A DNA stretch of 64,000 nt, taken from Companilactobacillus bobalius. Its GTDB lineage: Bacteria > Bacillota > Bacilli > Lactobacillales > Lactobacillaceae. Shown here piece after piece: positions 1 through 9,745 of the stretch; positions within the stretch are counted from its first letter, which is position 1, and each line of letters starts with the position of its first letter. Position numbers and translations under genes: made by a program. The stretch is taken from contig NZ_LNUA01000077.1 of assembly GCF_009764355.1 (NCBI RefSeq), forward strand, positions 248,001 to 312,000, read 5' to 3'. The notes below the pieces were generated by a model, which worked only from the letters and a program-made list of their open reading frames with translations, had not been told where the DNA came from and made no database searches.

Positions 1-405
1 TAATATCTTGTTCCTAAATGGAGTGAAGAAAATAACCGTATAAGGAATGTACATTGCCAGTATGGAAACCAGCAATAAACCAATCGAGCTAGGTAAGTTC
101 CAATCATAATAGCGAGTACTGAAACTTATTAAGTAGAAGTATGATTCTGCAATTATGAATGCTTGAAAAAAGAGCTGAAAGACAAAATTAAATCGTTCTG
201 AAAAATTAGTCGGGAGCAATTTAACCTTTAACGCTAAAAGATTTAAAAAAATCGGAATGAATAGATAAAGATTCTGAGTCAAGGCACTGTAGGTGAATAT
301 GATAATCGTATTCAGAATAACCTGACCACGGAATAAATATAGATAAAGTTTGTCTTTATTATTTTGTTGAAACCTGTTATTATATCTAAATTCGTAATCG
401 TCCAA
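1..405 (-). CDS. membrane protein, 5' part (runs off the window)
   Basis: An open frame of 135 codons runs from a TTG start at 403-405 to the left edge with no stop, so only the N-terminal part is present. A GGAGGT ribosome binding site lies at 411-416, five bases before the TTG, which decides the start. The N-terminal 27 or so residues are polar and rich in Asn, Gln and Lys. About four hydrophobic segments follow (roughly residues 28-50, 52-66, 80-100 and 110-130), so this is an integral membrane protein. I do not recognise the family and see no catalytic motif. It is divergent from the S10 operon, and both must use the short region 406-689 for their promoters. Confidence 0.6.
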   Translation of the reverse strand, partial: MDDYEFRYNNRFQQNNKDKLYLYLFRGQVILNTIIIFTYSALTQNLYLFIPIFLNLLALKVKLLPTNFSERFNFVFQLFFQAFIIAESYFYLISFSTRYYDWNLPSSIGLLLVSILAMYIPYTVIFFTPFRNKIL

Positions 406-440
406 TATACACCTCCACTTTTATTAGAGTATAGATTAAA

Positions 441-689
441 TTGACTTTTTTAGAAAGCTACTTTAATTTGAAAAAATCCTTGATTTAACTTGAAAATGTG
501 GAGTTCATCGTGTAGTATTATAAGAGTGCTTATTTCGCGGAGAAGTATGTACTTAAATAGATATTATAAATAATATCGACGGTTTAGAAGTGAGAGGTTG
601 CGACACACCCGGCCGCTTTGCCACGGCAGGGCTGGCGGATATTTTCACGGAGCCGGTCATCTTGAAAGAGACAAAAAGGAGGTAACCCC
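441..689 (+). promoter_or_regulatory. S10-operon promoter region and structured rpsJ leader
   Basis: This gene-free stretch precedes rpsJ. Candidate promoter hexamers are weak: TTGACT at 441-446, and TATTAT at 516-521 without a well-spaced -35. From about 590 the base composition changes sharply to G+C-rich. CCGGC at 609-613 can pair with GCCGG at 652-656, enclosing smaller GCC/GGC pairings, and this is followed by the rpsJ ribosome binding site AGGAGG. A conserved structured leader upstream of rpsJ is known in low-GC Gram-positives (S10 leader). Identification here rests on position, composition and pairing, not on a covariance search. Confidence 0.55.
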
Positions 690-998
690 ATGGCAAGTCA
701 AAAAATTCGCATTCGCTTAAAGGCTTACGAACATCGTATTCTAGATCAATCAGCTGACAAGATTGTGGAAACTGCAAAAAGAACTGGTGCAACAATTTCA
801 GGACCAATTCCTTTGCCAACAGAGCGTTCACTATATACAGTGTTAGCTTCACCACATAAGCATAAGGATTCTAGAGAGCAATTCGAAATGCGTACACATA
901 AAAGACTTATCGACGTTGTTAACCCAACAAAGAAGACGGTTGATTCACTTATGAAGTTGGATCTACCATCTGGTGTTGACATTGAAATCAAATTATAA
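690..998 (+). CDS. rpsJ: 30S ribosomal protein S10
   Basis: 102 residues, normal length for S10. The start near [13 protein letters not shown] and the C-terminal run ending in GVDIEIKL are family hallmarks. S10 sits in the head of the 30S subunit and, as NusE, partners NusB in antitermination. It is the first gene of the S10-spc cluster, which gives the operon its name, and follows the structured leader at about 600-660. AGGAGG at 677-682 supports the ATG. Expression of the whole downstream string is probably set by that leader and the promoter before it. Confidence 0.98.
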   Translation: MASQKIRIRLKAYEHRILDQSADKIVETAKRTGATISGPIPLPTERSLYTVLASPHKHKDSREQFEMRTHKRLIDVVNPTKKTVDSLMKLDLPSGVDIEIKL

Positions 999-1029
999 TT
1001 ATTAAAAATAAATTATTGGAGGTGCAAAC

Positions 1030-1665
1030 ATGGCCAGAAAAGGAATTCTTGGTAAAAAAGTCGGAATGACTCAAATTTTTACTGACAACGGTGAATTAGT
1101 TCCCGTTACAGTTGTTGAAGCAACACCTAACGTTGTTATGCAACTTAAAACAGTTGAAAATGATGGTTATGAGGCCGTTCAACTAGGCTTGGGAGATATG
1201 CGTGAAGTATTATCAAACAAACCTGCCAAGGGTCATGCAGAAAAGGCAAATACAACTCCTAAACGTTACATTCGCGAATTCCGCGATGTTGAAATGGGAG
1301 ACTACGAATTAGGTGCAGAAGTTACAGTAGAAGCATTTAATTCTGGTGATGTTGTCGACGTTACAGGAACAACAAAGGGACATGGAATGCAAGGTAATAT
1401 CAAGAGATTCGGTCAAGCTAGAGGACCTGAAACTCACGGTTCTAGATATCACCGTATTCCTGGTTCAATGGGTGCTATCATTAACCGTGTATTCAAGGGT
1501 AAGATGCTTCCAGGACGTATGGGTAACAACCGTGTTACTACACAAAACCTAGAAATCGTCAAAGTTGATACTGAACATAATGCAATTATGATCAAGGGTA
1601 ATGTACCCGGTGCAAACAAGTCATTAGTTAAAATCCAAACAGCTGTTAAAGCTAATCAAAAATAG
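1030..1665 (+). CDS. rplC: 50S ribosomal protein L3
   Basis: 211 residues. The N-terminus [17 protein letters not shown] and the central loop with [14 protein letters not shown] and [11 protein letters not shown] are diagnostic of bacterial L3. L3 is an early assembly protein that reaches towards the peptidyl-transferase centre, and the internal extension contacts 23S rRNA. Second gene of the S10 operon, 31 bases after rpsJ, with TTGGAGG before the ATG. No truncation or odd residues are seen. Confidence 0.98.
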   Translation: MARKGILGKKVGMTQIFTDNGELVPVTVVEATPNVVMQLKTVENDGYEAVQLGLGDMREVLSNKPAKGHAEKANTTPKRYIREFRDVEMGDYELGAEVTVEAFNSGDVVDVTGTTKGHGMQGNIKRFGQARGPETHGSRYHRIPGSMGAIINRVFKGKMLPGRMGNNRVTTQNLEIVKVDTEHNAIMIKGNVPGANKSLVKIQTAVKANQK

Positions 1666-1683
1666 GAAGGAGGAAAATGAGTT

Positions 1684-2307
1684 ATGACAAAAATCACAGC
1701 TTACAAAGATAACGGTGCTGAAAACGGTAGTGTTGATGTAAAGGATGAAGTTTTTGGTGTTGAACCAAACAACAACGTCGTTACAGATGCAGTTATCATG
1801 CAACGTGCATCAATGAGACAAGGTACTCATGATGTTAAGAACCGTTCTGAGGTTCGTGGTGGTGGTAGAAAACCATGGCGTCAAAAAGGTACTGGACGTG
1901 CTCGTCAAGGTTCAATTAGATCACCTCAATGGGTAGGTGGTGGTGTCGTATTCGGCCCAACACCAAGATCTTATGCATATCACCTTCCTAAGAAGGTTAG
2001 CCGTTTGGCATTGAAGTCTGTTCTTTCACAAAAGGCTGCTGACAGTAACCTAATCGTTATTGACTCAATTTCATACGACAAACCAAGTACAAAAGCTTTC
2101 GCACAATTACTAAACAAAGTAGGTGCTGACAATAAAGCTCTTGTAGTTGTTGAAGATGGTAACGACAACGTTGCTTTATCAGCTAGAAACATTGATAAAG
2201 TTAAAGTTGTTGCACCAGAAGGTGTTAACGTTCTTGACGTTATTAACGCTAATAAGTTAGTTGTTACACAAGCAGCACTTTCTAAAATTGAGGAGGTGCT
2301 TGGATAA
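1684..2307 (+). CDS. rplD: 50S ribosomal protein L4
   Basis: 207 residues. The loop with [20 protein letters not shown] at about residues 58-77 is the L4 extension that lines the peptide exit tunnel and is where macrolide-resistance changes occur; it looks wild type. AGGAAGGAGG precedes the start. The stop overlaps the ATG of rplW by one base (ATGA-type junction at 2307), suggesting translational coupling. In proteobacteria L4 autoregulates this operon; whether it does so here is not shown by the sequence. Confidence 0.98.
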   Translation: MTKITAYKDNGAENGSVDVKDEVFGVEPNNNVVTDAVIMQRASMRQGTHDVKNRSEVRGGGRKPWRQKGTGRARQGSIRSPQWVGGGVVFGPTPRSYAYHLPKKVSRLALKSVLSQKAADSNLIVIDSISYDKPSTKAFAQLLNKVGADNKALVVVEDGNDNVALSARNIDKVKVVAPEGVNVLDVINANKLVVTQAALSKIEEVLG

Positions 2308-2597
2308 TGAGCGCAAGAGACGTAATTATTCGCCCTATTATCACTGAAAGCTCAATGGATGCAATGAGCGACAAGAAATATACTTTCGAAGTTGCTTTGG
2401 ATGCTAACAAGGTTCTTGTTAGACAAGCCGTTGAAGAAATTTTCGGTGTAAAGGTTAAACAAGTAAACATCATGAATGTTTCTGGTAAGAAGAAGCGCCA
2501 AGGTCGTTATGTTGGTTTTACTAACAAACGTCGTAAGGCAATTGTTACACTTACTGCTGATTCTGATGAAATTAAGATTTTTGAAGACGAGAAATAA
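2307..2597 (+). CDS. rplW: 50S ribosomal protein L23
   Basis: 96 residues, typical for L23. Recognisable segments are [11 protein letters not shown] at the N-terminus and the [23 protein letters not shown] region. L23 sits at the exit of the peptide tunnel and is the docking site for trigger factor and SRP. It starts on the last base of the rplD stop codon, with GAGGTG upstream inside rplD. Normal member of the S10 operon. Confidence 0.98.
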   Translation: MSARDVIIRPIITESSMDAMSDKKYTFEVALDANKVLVRQAVEEIFGVKVKQVNIMNVSGKKKRQGRYVGFTNKRRKAIVTLTADSDEIKIFEDEK

Positions 2598-2613
2598 ATA
2601 AGGAGGTCAAATA

Positions 2614-3447
2614 ATGGCGATTATCAAGTATAAACCAACCACAAACGGTCGTCGTAATATGACAGGTTCTGACTTTTCTGAGATTACTAAAACTACTCCT
2701 GAAAAGACACTTCTAGAATCACAAAGCCATACTGCTGGTCGTAACTCATACGGTCATATTACAGTTCGTCACCGTGGTGGTGGACACAAACAAAAATACC
2801 GTGTTATTGATTTCAAACGTATCAAAGACGGTGTTAAAGCTACAGTTAAATCTATTGAATACGATCCAAATCGTACAGCTAATATTGCACTAATTCACTA
2901 TTCAGATGGTGTTAAGTCATATATTTTAGCTCCTAAGGGCCTTGAAGTAGGGCAAATTGTTGAATCTGGTAAAGATGCTGATATCAAACCAGGTAATGCA
3001 CTTGCACTTGCAGATATTCCTGTTGGTACAGTTATTCACAACGTTGAATTAAAGCCTGGTAAGGGTGGTCAACTAGGCCGTTCTGCTGGTACTTCAGTTC
3101 AATTATTAGGTAGAGATGGTAAATATTCACTATTACGTTTACCTTCTGGTGAAGTTCGTATGATTCTTTCAACTTGCCGTGCTACTGTTGGTTCAATTGG
3201 TAATGAACAACATGAACTTATTAAGATTGGTAAAGCTGGACGTAAGCGCTGGTTAGGTATGAGACCTACAGTTCGTGGTTCAGTTATGAACCCTAACGAT
3301 CACCCACATGGTGGTGGTGAAGGTAAAGCTCCTATCGGTCATCCATCACCAATGTCACCATGGGGTAAGAAGACCTTGGGTAAGAAGACTCGTTCATCAC
3401 ATGCCAAATCTGAAAGACTTATCATTCGTCATAGAAAAGGTAAGTAA
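2614..3447 (+). CDS. rplB: 50S ribosomal protein L2
   Basis: 277 residues. It has the SH3-like and OB-fold core typical of L2 and the C-terminal motif [13 protein letters not shown] (about residues 226-238) containing the conserved His near the peptidyl-transferase centre. The basic tail ends in [13 protein letters not shown]2 is required for subunit association and peptide-bond formation. AGGAGG lies upstream. Ordinary member of the S10 operon. Confidence 0.98.
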   Translation: MAIIKYKPTTNGRRNMTGSDFSEITKTTPEKTLLESQSHTAGRNSYGHITVRHRGGGHKQKYRVIDFKRIKDGVKATVKSIEYDPNRTANIALIHYSDGVKSYILAPKGLEVGQIVESGKDADIKPGNALALADIPVGTVIHNVELKPGKGGQLGRSAGTSVQLLGRDGKYSLLRLPSGEVRMILSTCRATVGSIGNEQHELIKIGKAGRKRWLGMRPTVRGSVMNPNDHPHGGGEGKAPIGHPSPMSPWGKKTLGKKTRSSHAKSERLIIRHRKGK

Positions 3448-3481
3448 ACTATTCATTAGAATAATATAAGGAGGACATAAG

Positions 3482-3769
3482 ATGAGTCGTAGTTTAAAAA
3501 AAGGACCATTCGCTGATGCACACCTTCTAAAGAAGATCGATGCACAAGCAGATTCTGACAAGAAGTCAGTTATCAAGACATGGTCAAGACGTTCAACAAT
3601 TTTTCCTAGTTTCGTAGGATACACAATCGCAGTTCATGATGGACGTAAGCATGTTCCAGTTTATATTCAAGAAGATATGGTTGGACATAAGTTAGGCGAA
3701 TTCGTACCTACACGTACTTTCCATGGTCATGGTACTGATGACAAAAAGACAGCACCAGCTAAGAAATAA
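3482..3769 (+). CDS. rpsS: 30S ribosomal protein S19
   Basis: 95 residues. The N-terminus [18 protein letters not shown] and the motif [18 protein letters not shown] are diagnostic of S19. It forms a complex with S13 in the 30S head and contacts the A-site tRNA. The last dozen residues ([10 protein letters not shown]) are a short polar tail. AAGGAGG upstream; 34 bases separate it from rplB. Confidence 0.98.
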   Translation: MSRSLKKGPFADAHLLKKIDAQADSDKKSVIKTWSRRSTIFPSFVGYTIAVHDGRKHVPVYIQEDMVGHKLGEFVPTRTFHGHGTDDKKTAPAKK

Positions 3770-3783
3770 GAAGGGAGACTTAA

Positions 3784-4140
3784 ATGATGGCAGAACAAGA
3801 AATTACATCTGCAACAGCTAGAGTTACTAACGTGCGTATTGCACCTCGTAAGGCTCGCCTTGTTATTGATCTAATCAGAGGCAAAAATGCTGCTGAGGCA
3901 CTTGCAATTTTGCAATTCACACCAAGAGCAGGCTCTCCAATTATTGCTAAAGCTCTTAAGTCAGCAATTGCAAACGCAGAACATAACTTTGATTTAGATG
4001 CACAAAACCTATTCGTCAGTGAAGCTTTCGTTGACGAAGGACCAACTCTAAAACGTTTCCGTCCTAGAGCTAAAGGTTCAGCATCACCAATTAACAAGAG
4101 AACAAGTCACATTACAGTTGTAGTAAGTGAAAAAGAATAG
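3784..4140 (+). CDS. rplV: 50S ribosomal protein L22
   Basis: 118 residues. The [23 protein letters not shown] segment and the C-terminal beta-hairpin with [22 protein letters not shown] identify L22, whose hairpin lines the exit tunnel beside L4. Two adjacent ATG codons (3784 and 3787) are both possible; GGGAG at 3773-3777 is spaced slightly better for the first. The hairpin shows no deletions of the kind seen in macrolide-resistant mutants. Confidence 0.97.
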   Translation: MMAEQEITSATARVTNVRIAPRKARLVIDLIRGKNAAEALAILQFTPRAGSPIIAKALKSAIANAEHNFDLDAQNLFVSEAFVDEGPTLKRFRPRAKGSASPINKRTSHITVVVSEKE

Positions 4141-4157
4141 TATTGGAGGTAACTTGA

Positions 4158-4832
4158 GTGGGTCAAAAGATTAATCCAGTCGGATTCCGTGTCGGTGTTA
4201 TCCGTGACTGGGATGCCAAATGGTATGCAAACAATAAAGACTTTTCAACATTTTTACATGAAGACCTTAGAATTCGTAAGTATATTGAAGACAAACTTTC
4301 AAATGCTTCCGTTTCAAGAATCGAAATCGAACGTACTGCAAAGAACGTTACAGTTTCAATTCATACCGCTAAACCTGGTATGGTTATCGGTAAGGGTGGT
4401 TCTGAAGTTGAAAAATTACGTAATGAACTAAATAATTTAACTAAGAGAAACATTCACATCAACATCATCGAAATCAAGAAACCTGATTTGGATGCAAAAC
4501 TTGTTGGTGAAAGTATCGCTCGTCAACTTGAAGCTCGTATTGCTTTCAGACGTGCACAACGTCAAGCAGTTCAACGTTCAAGACGTGCCGGTGCTAAAGG
4601 TATCAAGGTACAAATTTCTGGTCGTTTAAACGGTGCCGATATGGCTCGTCGTGAATGGCATACAGAAGGAACTGTTCCTTTGCACACATTGCGTGCTGAT
4701 ATCGATTATGCTTGGGTTGAAGCTAAGACAACTTATGGTAATTTAGGTGTTAAAACTTGGATTTATCGTGGTGAAATTCTTCCAGCTAAGCCACAACATA
4801 ATGATCAAAAAACTGAAGGGAAAGGAGAATAA
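4158..4832 (+). CDS. rpsC: 30S ribosomal protein S3
   Basis: 224 residues starting at GTG with TTGGAGG upstream. The N-terminus [12 protein letters not shown], the KH domain [15 protein letters not shown] at about residues 74-88 and the C-terminal [17 protein letters not shown] motif are all characteristic of S3. S3 helps form the mRNA entry channel and has helicase-like activity together with S4 and S5. The end is almost joined to rplP (three bases between stop and next ATG), with the rplP ribosome binding site GGAG inside this gene. Confidence 0.98.
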   Translation: MGQKINPVGFRVGVIRDWDAKWYANNKDFSTFLHEDLRIRKYIEDKLSNASVSRIEIERTAKNVTVSIHTAKPGMVIGKGGSEVEKLRNELNNLTKRNIHINIIEIKKPDLDAKLVGESIARQLEARIAFRRAQRQAVQRSRRAGAKGIKVQISGRLNGADMARREWHTEGTVPLHTLRADIDYAWVEAKTTYGNLGVKTWIYRGEILPAKPQHNDQKTEGKGE

Positions 4833-4835
4833 TCT

Positions 4836-5267
4836 ATGCTAGTACCAAAACGTGTAAAACACCGTCGTGAATTCCGTGGAAAGATGCGCGGAGAAGCTAA
4901 AGGTGGTAAAGAAGTTACATTTGGTGAATATGGTTTGAAAGCATTACAATCAAGCTGGATCACTAATAGACAGATCGAAGCAGCTCGTGTTGCTATGACT
5001 CGTTACATGAAGCGTGGTGGTAAGGTTTGGATTAAAATCTTCCCTCACAAATCATACACAGCTAAAGGTGTCGGAGTTCGTATGGGTTCTGGTAAAGGTG
5101 CACCTGCAGGTTGGGTAGCTCCAGTTAAACGTGAAAAGGTTCTCTTCGAAATCGGTGGAGTATCTGAAGAAGTTGCTCGTGAAGCTCTTAGACTTGCATC
5201 AAACAAACTACCCGTTAGAACTAAGTTTGTAAAACGTGAGGAAGTAGGTGGCGCTGATGAAGGCTAG
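4836..5267 (+). CDS. rplP: 50S ribosomal protein L16
   Basis: 143 residues. [19 protein letters not shown] at the N-terminus and the [17 protein letters not shown] motif mark L16, which organises the A site and the peptidyl-transferase region. Its last 11 bases overlap the start of rpmC at 5257, which suggests coupled translation of L16 and L29. Normal length. Confidence 0.98.
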   Translation: MLVPKRVKHRREFRGKMRGEAKGGKEVTFGEYGLKALQSSWITNRQIEAARVAMTRYMKRGGKVWIKIFPHKSYTAKGVGVRMGSGKGAPAGWVAPVKREKVLFEIGGVSEEVAREALRLASNKLPVRTKFVKREEVGGADEG

Positions 5268-5451
5268 TGAAATCAAAGAGCTTACTGCTGCTCAATTACA
5301 AGATAAAGTTAAAGAATACAAAGAAGAACTATTCAACTTGCGTTTCCAACAAGCTACTGGTCAATTGGAAAACACAGCCCGTCTTAAGGCCGTAAGAAAG
5401 AACATCGCAAGATTAAGAACAGCTCAAAATCAAAAGAATAACGAAAAATAA
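5257..5451 (+). CDS. rpmC: 50S ribosomal protein L29
   Basis: 64 residues from the ATG at 5257. An in-frame GTG at 5248 would add three residues, but L29 normally begins MKA and AGGTGG at 5246-5251 is well spaced for the ATG. The [23 protein letters not shown] stretch is the conserved helix-turn-helix of L29, which sits at the tunnel exit beside L23. The start lies inside rplP. Confidence 0.96.
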   Translation: MKASEIKELTAAQLQDKVKEYKEELFNLRFQQATGQLENTARLKAVRKNIARLRTAQNQKNNEK

Positions 5452-5473
5452 TAAACAGGAAGGGGATATCAAG

Positions 5474-5746
5474 TTGAGCGAAACACAAACTCGTAACCAT
5501 CGTAAAGTATATCAAGGACGCGTCGTTTCAGATAAAATGGATAAGACAATCGTTGTTGTTGTTGAAACTTACAAAACACACCCTGTCTACGGCAAGCGTG
5601 TTAGATATTCTAAGAAATATTACGTTCAAGACGATAACAACGAAGCTAAAGTTAACGATATTGTACGTATCATGGAAACTCGACCTTTGTCAAAGACAAA
5701 GCGCTTCCGTTTATTAGAAATCGTCGAAAAAGCAGTCAAAATCTAG
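5474..5746 (+). CDS. rpsQ: 30S ribosomal protein S17
   Basis: 90 residues starting at TTG with AGGAAGGGG upstream. The [17 protein letters not shown] and [14 protein letters not shown] segments are the OB-fold signature of S17, a primary 16S rRNA-binding protein. Normal length and position in the order L16-L29-S17-L14. Confidence 0.98.
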   Translation: MSETQTRNHRKVYQGRVVSDKMDKTIVVVVETYKTHPVYGKRVRYSKKYYVQDDNNEAKVNDIVRIMETRPLSKTKRFRLLEIVEKAVKI

Positions 5747-5775
5747 ACCATAACTGATGAGAGGAGGGCCAAAAC

Positions 5776-6144
5776 GTGATTCAACAAGAGAGTCGTTTAA
5801 AAGTTGCAGATAATTCTGGAGCCCGTGAAATTCTAACTATTAAAGTTCTTGGTGGTTCAAACCGTAAGACAGCTAATATTGGTGATATTATTGTTGCTAC
5901 TGTCAAACAAGCAACACCAGGTGGCGTTGTTAAAAAGGGTGACGTTGTTAAAGCTGTTATCGTAAGAACTGTATCAGGTGCTCACCGTACAGATGGTTCT
6001 TACATCAGATTTGATGAAAATGCCGCAGTTATTATTAATGCTGATAAAACACCTAGAGGAACACGTATCTTCGGACCCGTTGCTCGTGAACTACGTGATA
6101 ACGATTTTATGAAGATCGTATCTCTAGCACCAGAAGTGCTATAA
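5776..6144 (+). CDS. rplN: 50S ribosomal protein L14
   Basis: 122 residues, GTG start with GAGGAGG upstream. The N-terminus [19 protein letters not shown] and the [11 protein letters not shown] segment are unmistakable for L14. L14 forms part of the intersubunit bridge and is the target of the silencing factor RsfS. It conventionally opens the spc part of the cluster, but no strong promoter is visible in the 29 bases before it, so it is probably read from the S10 promoter. Confidence 0.98.
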   Translation: MIQQESRLKVADNSGAREILTIKVLGGSNRKTANIGDIIVATVKQATPGGVVKKGDVVKAVIVRTVSGAHRTDGSYIRFDENAAVIINADKTPRGTRIFGPVARELRDNDFMKIVSLAPEVL

Positions 6145-6176
6145 AAAGAACAATTAAATTCAGGAGGTGCTGAATA

Positions 6177-6419
6177 GTGTTTGTAAAAACTGGAGACAAT
6201 GTCAAAGTTATTGCTGGTGATGCTAAAGGCAAGACAGGTGTAGTTAAAAAGGCTATCCCTTCTGCTAACAAAGTAATCATCGAAGGCGTTAACGTTGTCA
6301 AGAAACACTCTAAGCCAAGCAACGCTCAACCCCAAGGTGGAATTGTTGACGTTGAAAGACCTATTAGCGCAACTAACGTTAAAGTTGTAAGTAAAACAAC
6401 TGATAAAGAAGATAAATAA
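6177..6419 (+). CDS. rplX: 50S ribosomal protein L24, short form
   Basis: 80 residues with a GTG start and CAGGAGGTG upstream. The KOW motif region VKTGDNVKVIAGDAKGKTG at the N-terminus and GVNVVKKHSKP are typical of L24, which initiates 50S assembly. At 80 residues it lacks the C-terminal extension found in the roughly 103-residue B. subtilis protein. The reading frame ends cleanly and the next gene follows at normal spacing, so this looks like a genuine short version rather than a frameshift. Confidence 0.96.
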   Translation: MFVKTGDNVKVIAGDAKGKTGVVKKAIPSANKVIIEGVNVVKKHSKPSNAQPQGGIVDVERPISATNVKVVSKTTDKEDK

Positions 6420-6435
6420 GAAAGGAGAAAACTAA

Positions 6436-6978
6436 ATGGTTAACGCTTTAAAAGAAAAGTATGTTAATGACATCACACCATCAATGATGAAGAAGTTCAA
6501 CTACTCATCAATCATGGAAGCACCAAAATTAGACAAGATCGTTCTAAACATGGGTGTTGGTGATGCTATTGCTAACTCAAAGAACCTAGACGAAGCCGTT
6601 GAAGAACTTGGCCTAATTGCTGGTCAAAAGCCATTAATCACAAAGGCTAAGAAATCAATCGCTGGTTTCAGACTTCGTGAAGGTATGTCAATCGGTGCTA
6701 AGGTTACACTTCGTGGTGACCGTATGTATGACTTCCTTGACAAACTAATCAACATTGCTTTGCCACGTGTTCGTGATTTCCGTGGTGTAAGTACTCGTTC
6801 ATTTGATGGTCGTGGTAATTACACACTAGGTATTAAAGAACAATTGGTTTTCCCAGAAATTGACTACGATAAGGTTAATAAAATTCGTGGATTGGACATC
6901 GTTATTGTTACAACAGCAAATACTGATGAAGAATCACGTGAACTATTAACACAAATCGGTATGCCATTCACAAAATAA
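6436..6978 (+). CDS. rplE: 50S ribosomal protein L5
   Basis: 180 residues, normal for L5. The segments [30 protein letters not shown] and [17 protein letters not shown] are conserved family blocks. L5 binds 5S rRNA and contacts P-site tRNA in the central protuberance. AAGGAG upstream of the ATG; 16 bases after rplX. Confidence 0.98.
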   Translation: MVNALKEKYVNDITPSMMKKFNYSSIMEAPKLDKIVLNMGVGDAIANSKNLDEAVEELGLIAGQKPLITKAKKSIAGFRLREGMSIGAKVTLRGDRMYDFLDKLINIALPRVRDFRGVSTRSFDGRGNYTLGIKEQLVFPEIDYDKVNKIRGLDIVIVTTANTDEESRELLTQIGMPFTK

Positions 6979-6995
6979 TTTAGGAGGTAAATTCA

Positions 6996-7181
6996 TTGGC
7001 TAAGAAATCTCAAATCGTACGTAATCATAGACCCGCAAAGTTCTCTTCTCAAGCTTATACACGTTGCGAACGCTGTGGTCGTCCACATTCTGTATATCGT
7101 AAGTTCAAGCTTTGCCGACTTTGCCTTCGTCAATTGGCTCATGAAGGTCAAATCCCTGGTATGAAAAAAGCTAGCTGGTAA
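6996..7181 (+). CDS. rpsN: 30S ribosomal protein S14, zinc-binding form
   Basis: 61 residues, TTG start with TAGGAGGT upstream. This is the short C+ type: Cys24, Cys27, Cys40 and Cys43 form the CxxC-x12-CxxC zinc site. It ends in the conserved GMKKASW. A second, cysteine-free S14 is encoded at 30242-30511, so the cell can probably replace this zinc-requiring copy when zinc is scarce. The position between rplE and rpsH is canonical. Confidence 0.98.
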   Translation: MAKKSQIVRNHRPAKFSSQAYTRCERCGRPHSVYRKFKLCRLCLRQLAHEGQIPGMKKASW

Positions 7182-7210
7182 GATTTTAATTAATAAAGGA
7201 GGTAAATTAA

Positions 7211-7609
7211 ATGGTCATGACAGATCCTATTGCGGATTACCTAACACGTATTCGTAACGCTAATATGGTTAAACATGAATCTCTAGAAATTCCTGCTTCA
7301 AACATCAAGAAGAGCATGACAGAGATTCTTAAAAAAGAAGGATTTATCAAGGATTACGAAGTTGTTGAAGACAACAAGCAAAATGTACTTCGTATTTTCT
7401 TAAAGTATGGTAAAGATCAACAACGCGTAATTTCAGGCTTGAAACGTATTTCAAGACCAGGTCTACGTAGTTATGTTGATTCAGATAACGTACCTAAGGT
7501 TCTTAACGGTCTAGGTATCGCTATTCTTTCAACTTCAAAAGGTGTTATTACTGACAAAGAAGCTCGCGCACAACACGTGGGTGGAGAAGTAATCGCTTAT
7601 ATCTGGTAA
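7211..7609 (+). CDS. rpsH: 30S ribosomal protein S8
   Basis: 132 residues. It begins [18 protein letters not shown] and contains the C-terminal [20 protein letters not shown] block that binds 16S rRNA helix 21. The ATG at 7211 is preferred over the ATG at 7217 because GGAGG is spaced correctly for it. S8 is a primary assembly protein; in proteobacteria it is the translational repressor of the spc operon. Confidence 0.98.
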   Translation: MVMTDPIADYLTRIRNANMVKHESLEIPASNIKKSMTEILKKEGFIKDYEVVEDNKQNVLRIFLKYGKDQQRVISGLKRISRPGLRSYVDSDNVPKVLNGLGIAILSTSKGVITDKEARAQHVGGEVIAYIW

Positions 7610-7639
7610 TAATCTTAAAAAGTAAGGAGGTGCACTAAT

Positions 7640-8170
7640 TTGAGTCGTATCGGTTATAAAGTAATTGAAATTCCCGCAGGAGTAACAGTTACTCAAAAAG
7701 ATGAAAACATCACAGTTAAAGGCCCTAAGGGTGAATTAACAAGAGCATTCAATTCAAAAATCAAGTTGACTATTGAAGGTAACGAAGCTAAGTTCACACG
7801 TGAAAGCGAAAATGACAAAGCTCTTCATGGAACAATGCGTTCAAACCTTAACAACATGATTATTGGTGTTACAGAAGGCTATGAAAAGAAACTTGAACTA
7901 AGAGGTGTTGGTTACCGTGCACAAGTTAAAGGTGACACACTAACACTTACAGTTGGATATTCACATCCAGTTGTTATGGATGCACCAAAAGGTATCAAGT
8001 TGGAATCACCTTCTAACACAGAAATCAACGTTTTAGGTATTTCAAAGCAAAAGGTTGGTCAATTTGCTGCTGAAATCCGCGATGTACGTTCTCCAGAACC
8101 TTATAAAGGTAAAGGTATTCGTTATGTTGGCGAATATGTACGTCGTAAAGAAGGTAAAACTGGTAAATAG
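7640..8170 (+). CDS. rplF: 50S ribosomal protein L6
   Basis: 176 residues, TTG start with AAGGAGGTG upstream. [14 protein letters not shown] at the N-terminus and the C-terminal [24 protein letters not shown] are diagnostic of L6, which lies near the sarcin-ricin loop and the factor-binding site. Normal length; no anomaly seen. Confidence 0.98.
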   Translation: MSRIGYKVIEIPAGVTVTQKDENITVKGPKGELTRAFNSKIKLTIEGNEAKFTRESENDKALHGTMRSNLNNMIIGVTEGYEKKLELRGVGYRAQVKGDTLTLTVGYSHPVVMDAPKGIKLESPSNTEINVLGISKQKVGQFAAEIRDVRSPEPYKGKGIRYVGEYVRRKEGKTGK

Positions 8171-8195
8171 TAAATAAATCTATGAGGTGAAAATT

Positions 8196-8552
8196 GTGAT
8201 TACAAAACCAGACAAAAACAAAGCACGTCAAAAGCGTCAAAAACGTATCCGTGCAAAAATCTCTGGTACTGCTGAGCGCCCACGCTTAAACGTATTCCGT
8301 TCGAATAAAAACATTTACGCTCAAATTATTGATGACGTAAAGGGTGTAACGCTAGCAAGTGCCTCAACTCTTGATAAAGACATTAAAGACGGTTCAAAAG
8401 TTGAACAAGCTGAAGCTGTTGGTGCTTTAGTAGCACAAAGAGCTCAAGAAGCTAAAATTAGCAACGTAATCTTTGATCGTGGTGGTTACTTATATCACGG
8501 ACGTGTTCAAAGTCTTGCTGAAGCAGCTCGTGAAAATGGACTAAAATTCTAG
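8196..8552 (+). CDS. rplR: 50S ribosomal protein L18
   Basis: 118 residues from the GTG at 8196 ([16 protein letters not shown]). An upstream in-frame GTG at 8187 overlaps the GAGGTG ribosome binding site at 8185-8190 and is therefore unlikely to be used. The [19 protein letters not shown] block and the C-terminal [21 protein letters not shown] are L18 signatures. L18 binds 5S rRNA together with L5 and L25. Confidence 0.97.
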   Translation: MITKPDKNKARQKRQKRIRAKISGTAERPRLNVFRSNKNIYAQIIDDVKGVTLASASTLDKDIKDGSKVEQAEAVGALVAQRAQEAKISNVIFDRGGYLYHGRVQSLAEAARENGLKF

Positions 8553-8570
8553 AAGGAGGAAACCAAATTT

Positions 8571-9071
8571 ATGACATATATCGATCCATCTCAATTAGAA
8601 TTAGAAGATCGCGTTGTCTCAATCAACCGTGTTACTAAGGTTGTTAAAGGTGGACGCCGTCTACGTTTCGCTGCTATCGTAATCGTTGGTGACAAAAATG
8701 GTCACGTAGGTTTCGGTACTGGTAAAGCTCAAGAAGTTCCAGAAGCTATTCGTAAAGCTGTTGAAGATGCTAAAAAGAACCTTATCAACGTTCCTATGGT
8801 TGGTTCAACAATTCCTCATGAAGTAATCGGTACTTTCGGTGCTGGTAAGATCATGTTGAAGCCTGCTGAAGAAGGTTCAGGTATTGCTGCTGGTGGTGCT
8901 GTTCGTGCCGTTATCGAATTAGCCGGTGTTGGTGATGTTACAAGTAAATCACTTGGTAGAAATACACCAATTAACGTAATTCGTGCAACAATCGAAGGAT
9001 TAAAACAACTTAAAACTGCTGAAAGCGTTGCTGACATGCGCGGCATCTCAGCCCAAGAATTGCTTAACTAG
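8571..9071 (+). CDS. rpsE: 30S ribosomal protein S5
   Basis: 166 residues. The double-stranded-RNA-binding-like N-terminal domain contains [20 protein letters not shown], and the C-terminal domain contains [16 protein letters not shown]5 is involved in decoding fidelity and the mRNA entry site, and the loop around residues 20-30 associated with spectinomycin resistance is intact. AAGGAGG upstream. Confidence 0.98.
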   Translation: MTYIDPSQLELEDRVVSINRVTKVVKGGRRLRFAAIVIVGDKNGHVGFGTGKAQEVPEAIRKAVEDAKKNLINVPMVGSTIPHEVIGTFGAGKIMLKPAEEGSGIAAGGAVRAVIELAGVGDVTSKSLGRNTPINVIRATIEGLKQLKTAESVADMRGISAQELLN

Positions 9072-9088
9072 AAGAAAGGTGCGTAATA

Positions 9089-9274
9089 ATGGCTAAACTT
9101 AAAATTACTCTAATTAGAAGTGCAGCTCACCGCCTTCCTGCTCAACGTAAGATTGTTAAGGAACTAGGACTCGCAAGAGTTTCAAGTTCTGTTGTTAAGC
9201 CGGATGATCCTGCTATTCGTGGTGCTGTATTAAAAATCGCTCATTTAGTTAGCGTTGAAGAAGTTAAAGATTAA
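9089..9274 (+). CDS. rpmD: 50S ribosomal protein L30
   Basis: 61 residues, typical of bacterial L30. The segments KLKITLIRS and [25 protein letters not shown] match the ferredoxin-like fold of the family. It lies between rpsE and rplO as in most bacteria. GAAAGGTG is the probable ribosome binding site. Confidence 0.97.
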   Translation: MAKLKITLIRSAAHRLPAQRKIVKELGLARVSSSVVKPDDPAIRGAVLKIAHLVSVEEVKD

Positions 9275-9304
9275 TAAAATATTCAAAGATTAGGAGGTGC
9301 AATA

Positions 9305-9745
9305 ATGGAACTAAACGAACTTAAGCCAAGTGCAGGCTCAAGACATGCTAGAAAGCGTCTAGGTCGTGGTACTTCAAGTGGTACAGGTAAAACTGCTGGT
9401 CGTGGTCAAAAAGGTCAATTGGCTAGATCAGGTGGTAAGACACGTATCGGTTTTGAAGGTGGACAAATGCCTTTATTCCGTCGTATGCCAAAACGTGGTT
9501 TCAATAACATCAACCGTAAAGAATATGCTATTGTTAACCTAAGTGATCTAAGTAAGTTTAACGATGGTGCTGAAGTAAATGTTGAAACATTGAAGGCAGC
9601 CGGAATCGTTAAAAAAGAATTTAATGGTGTTAAGTTGCTTGCTAACGGTGAGGTTAGCGCTAAGTTAACTGTTAAAGTTGCTAAGGCTTCTGCCGCAGCT
9701 ACTAAAGCAATCGAAGCCGCTGGTGGCACTGTAGAGGTGATCTAA
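9305..9745 (+). CDS. rplO: 50S ribosomal protein L15
   Basis: 146 residues. The N-terminal Gly/Arg/Lys-rich extension ([20 protein letters not shown] and following) and [18 protein letters not shown] are diagnostic of L15, a late-stage 50S assembly protein. Its stop codon overlaps the secY start by one base at 9745, so L15 and SecY are probably translationally coupled, which is common in Bacilli. Confidence 0.98.
   Translation: MELNELKPSAGSRHARKRLGRGTSSGTGKTAGRGQKGQLARSGGKTRIGFEGGQMPLFRRMPKRGFNNINRKEYAIVNLSDLSKFNDGAEVNVETLKAAGIVKKEFNGVKLLANGEVSAKLTVKVAKASAAATKAIEAAGGTVEVI

Noticed and set aside
6177..6419. rplX truncated by frameshift
   Set aside because: The 80-residue frame ends cleanly with normal spacing to rplE, and no remnant of a C-terminal extension is seen downstream.
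553..9729. Long open frames antisense to ribosomal-protein genes (for example near 553-855, 3780-4097, 6000-6335 and 9415-9729 on the minus strand)
   Set aside because: They follow from the codon bias of the real genes, lack ribosome binding sites and give no recognisable protein.
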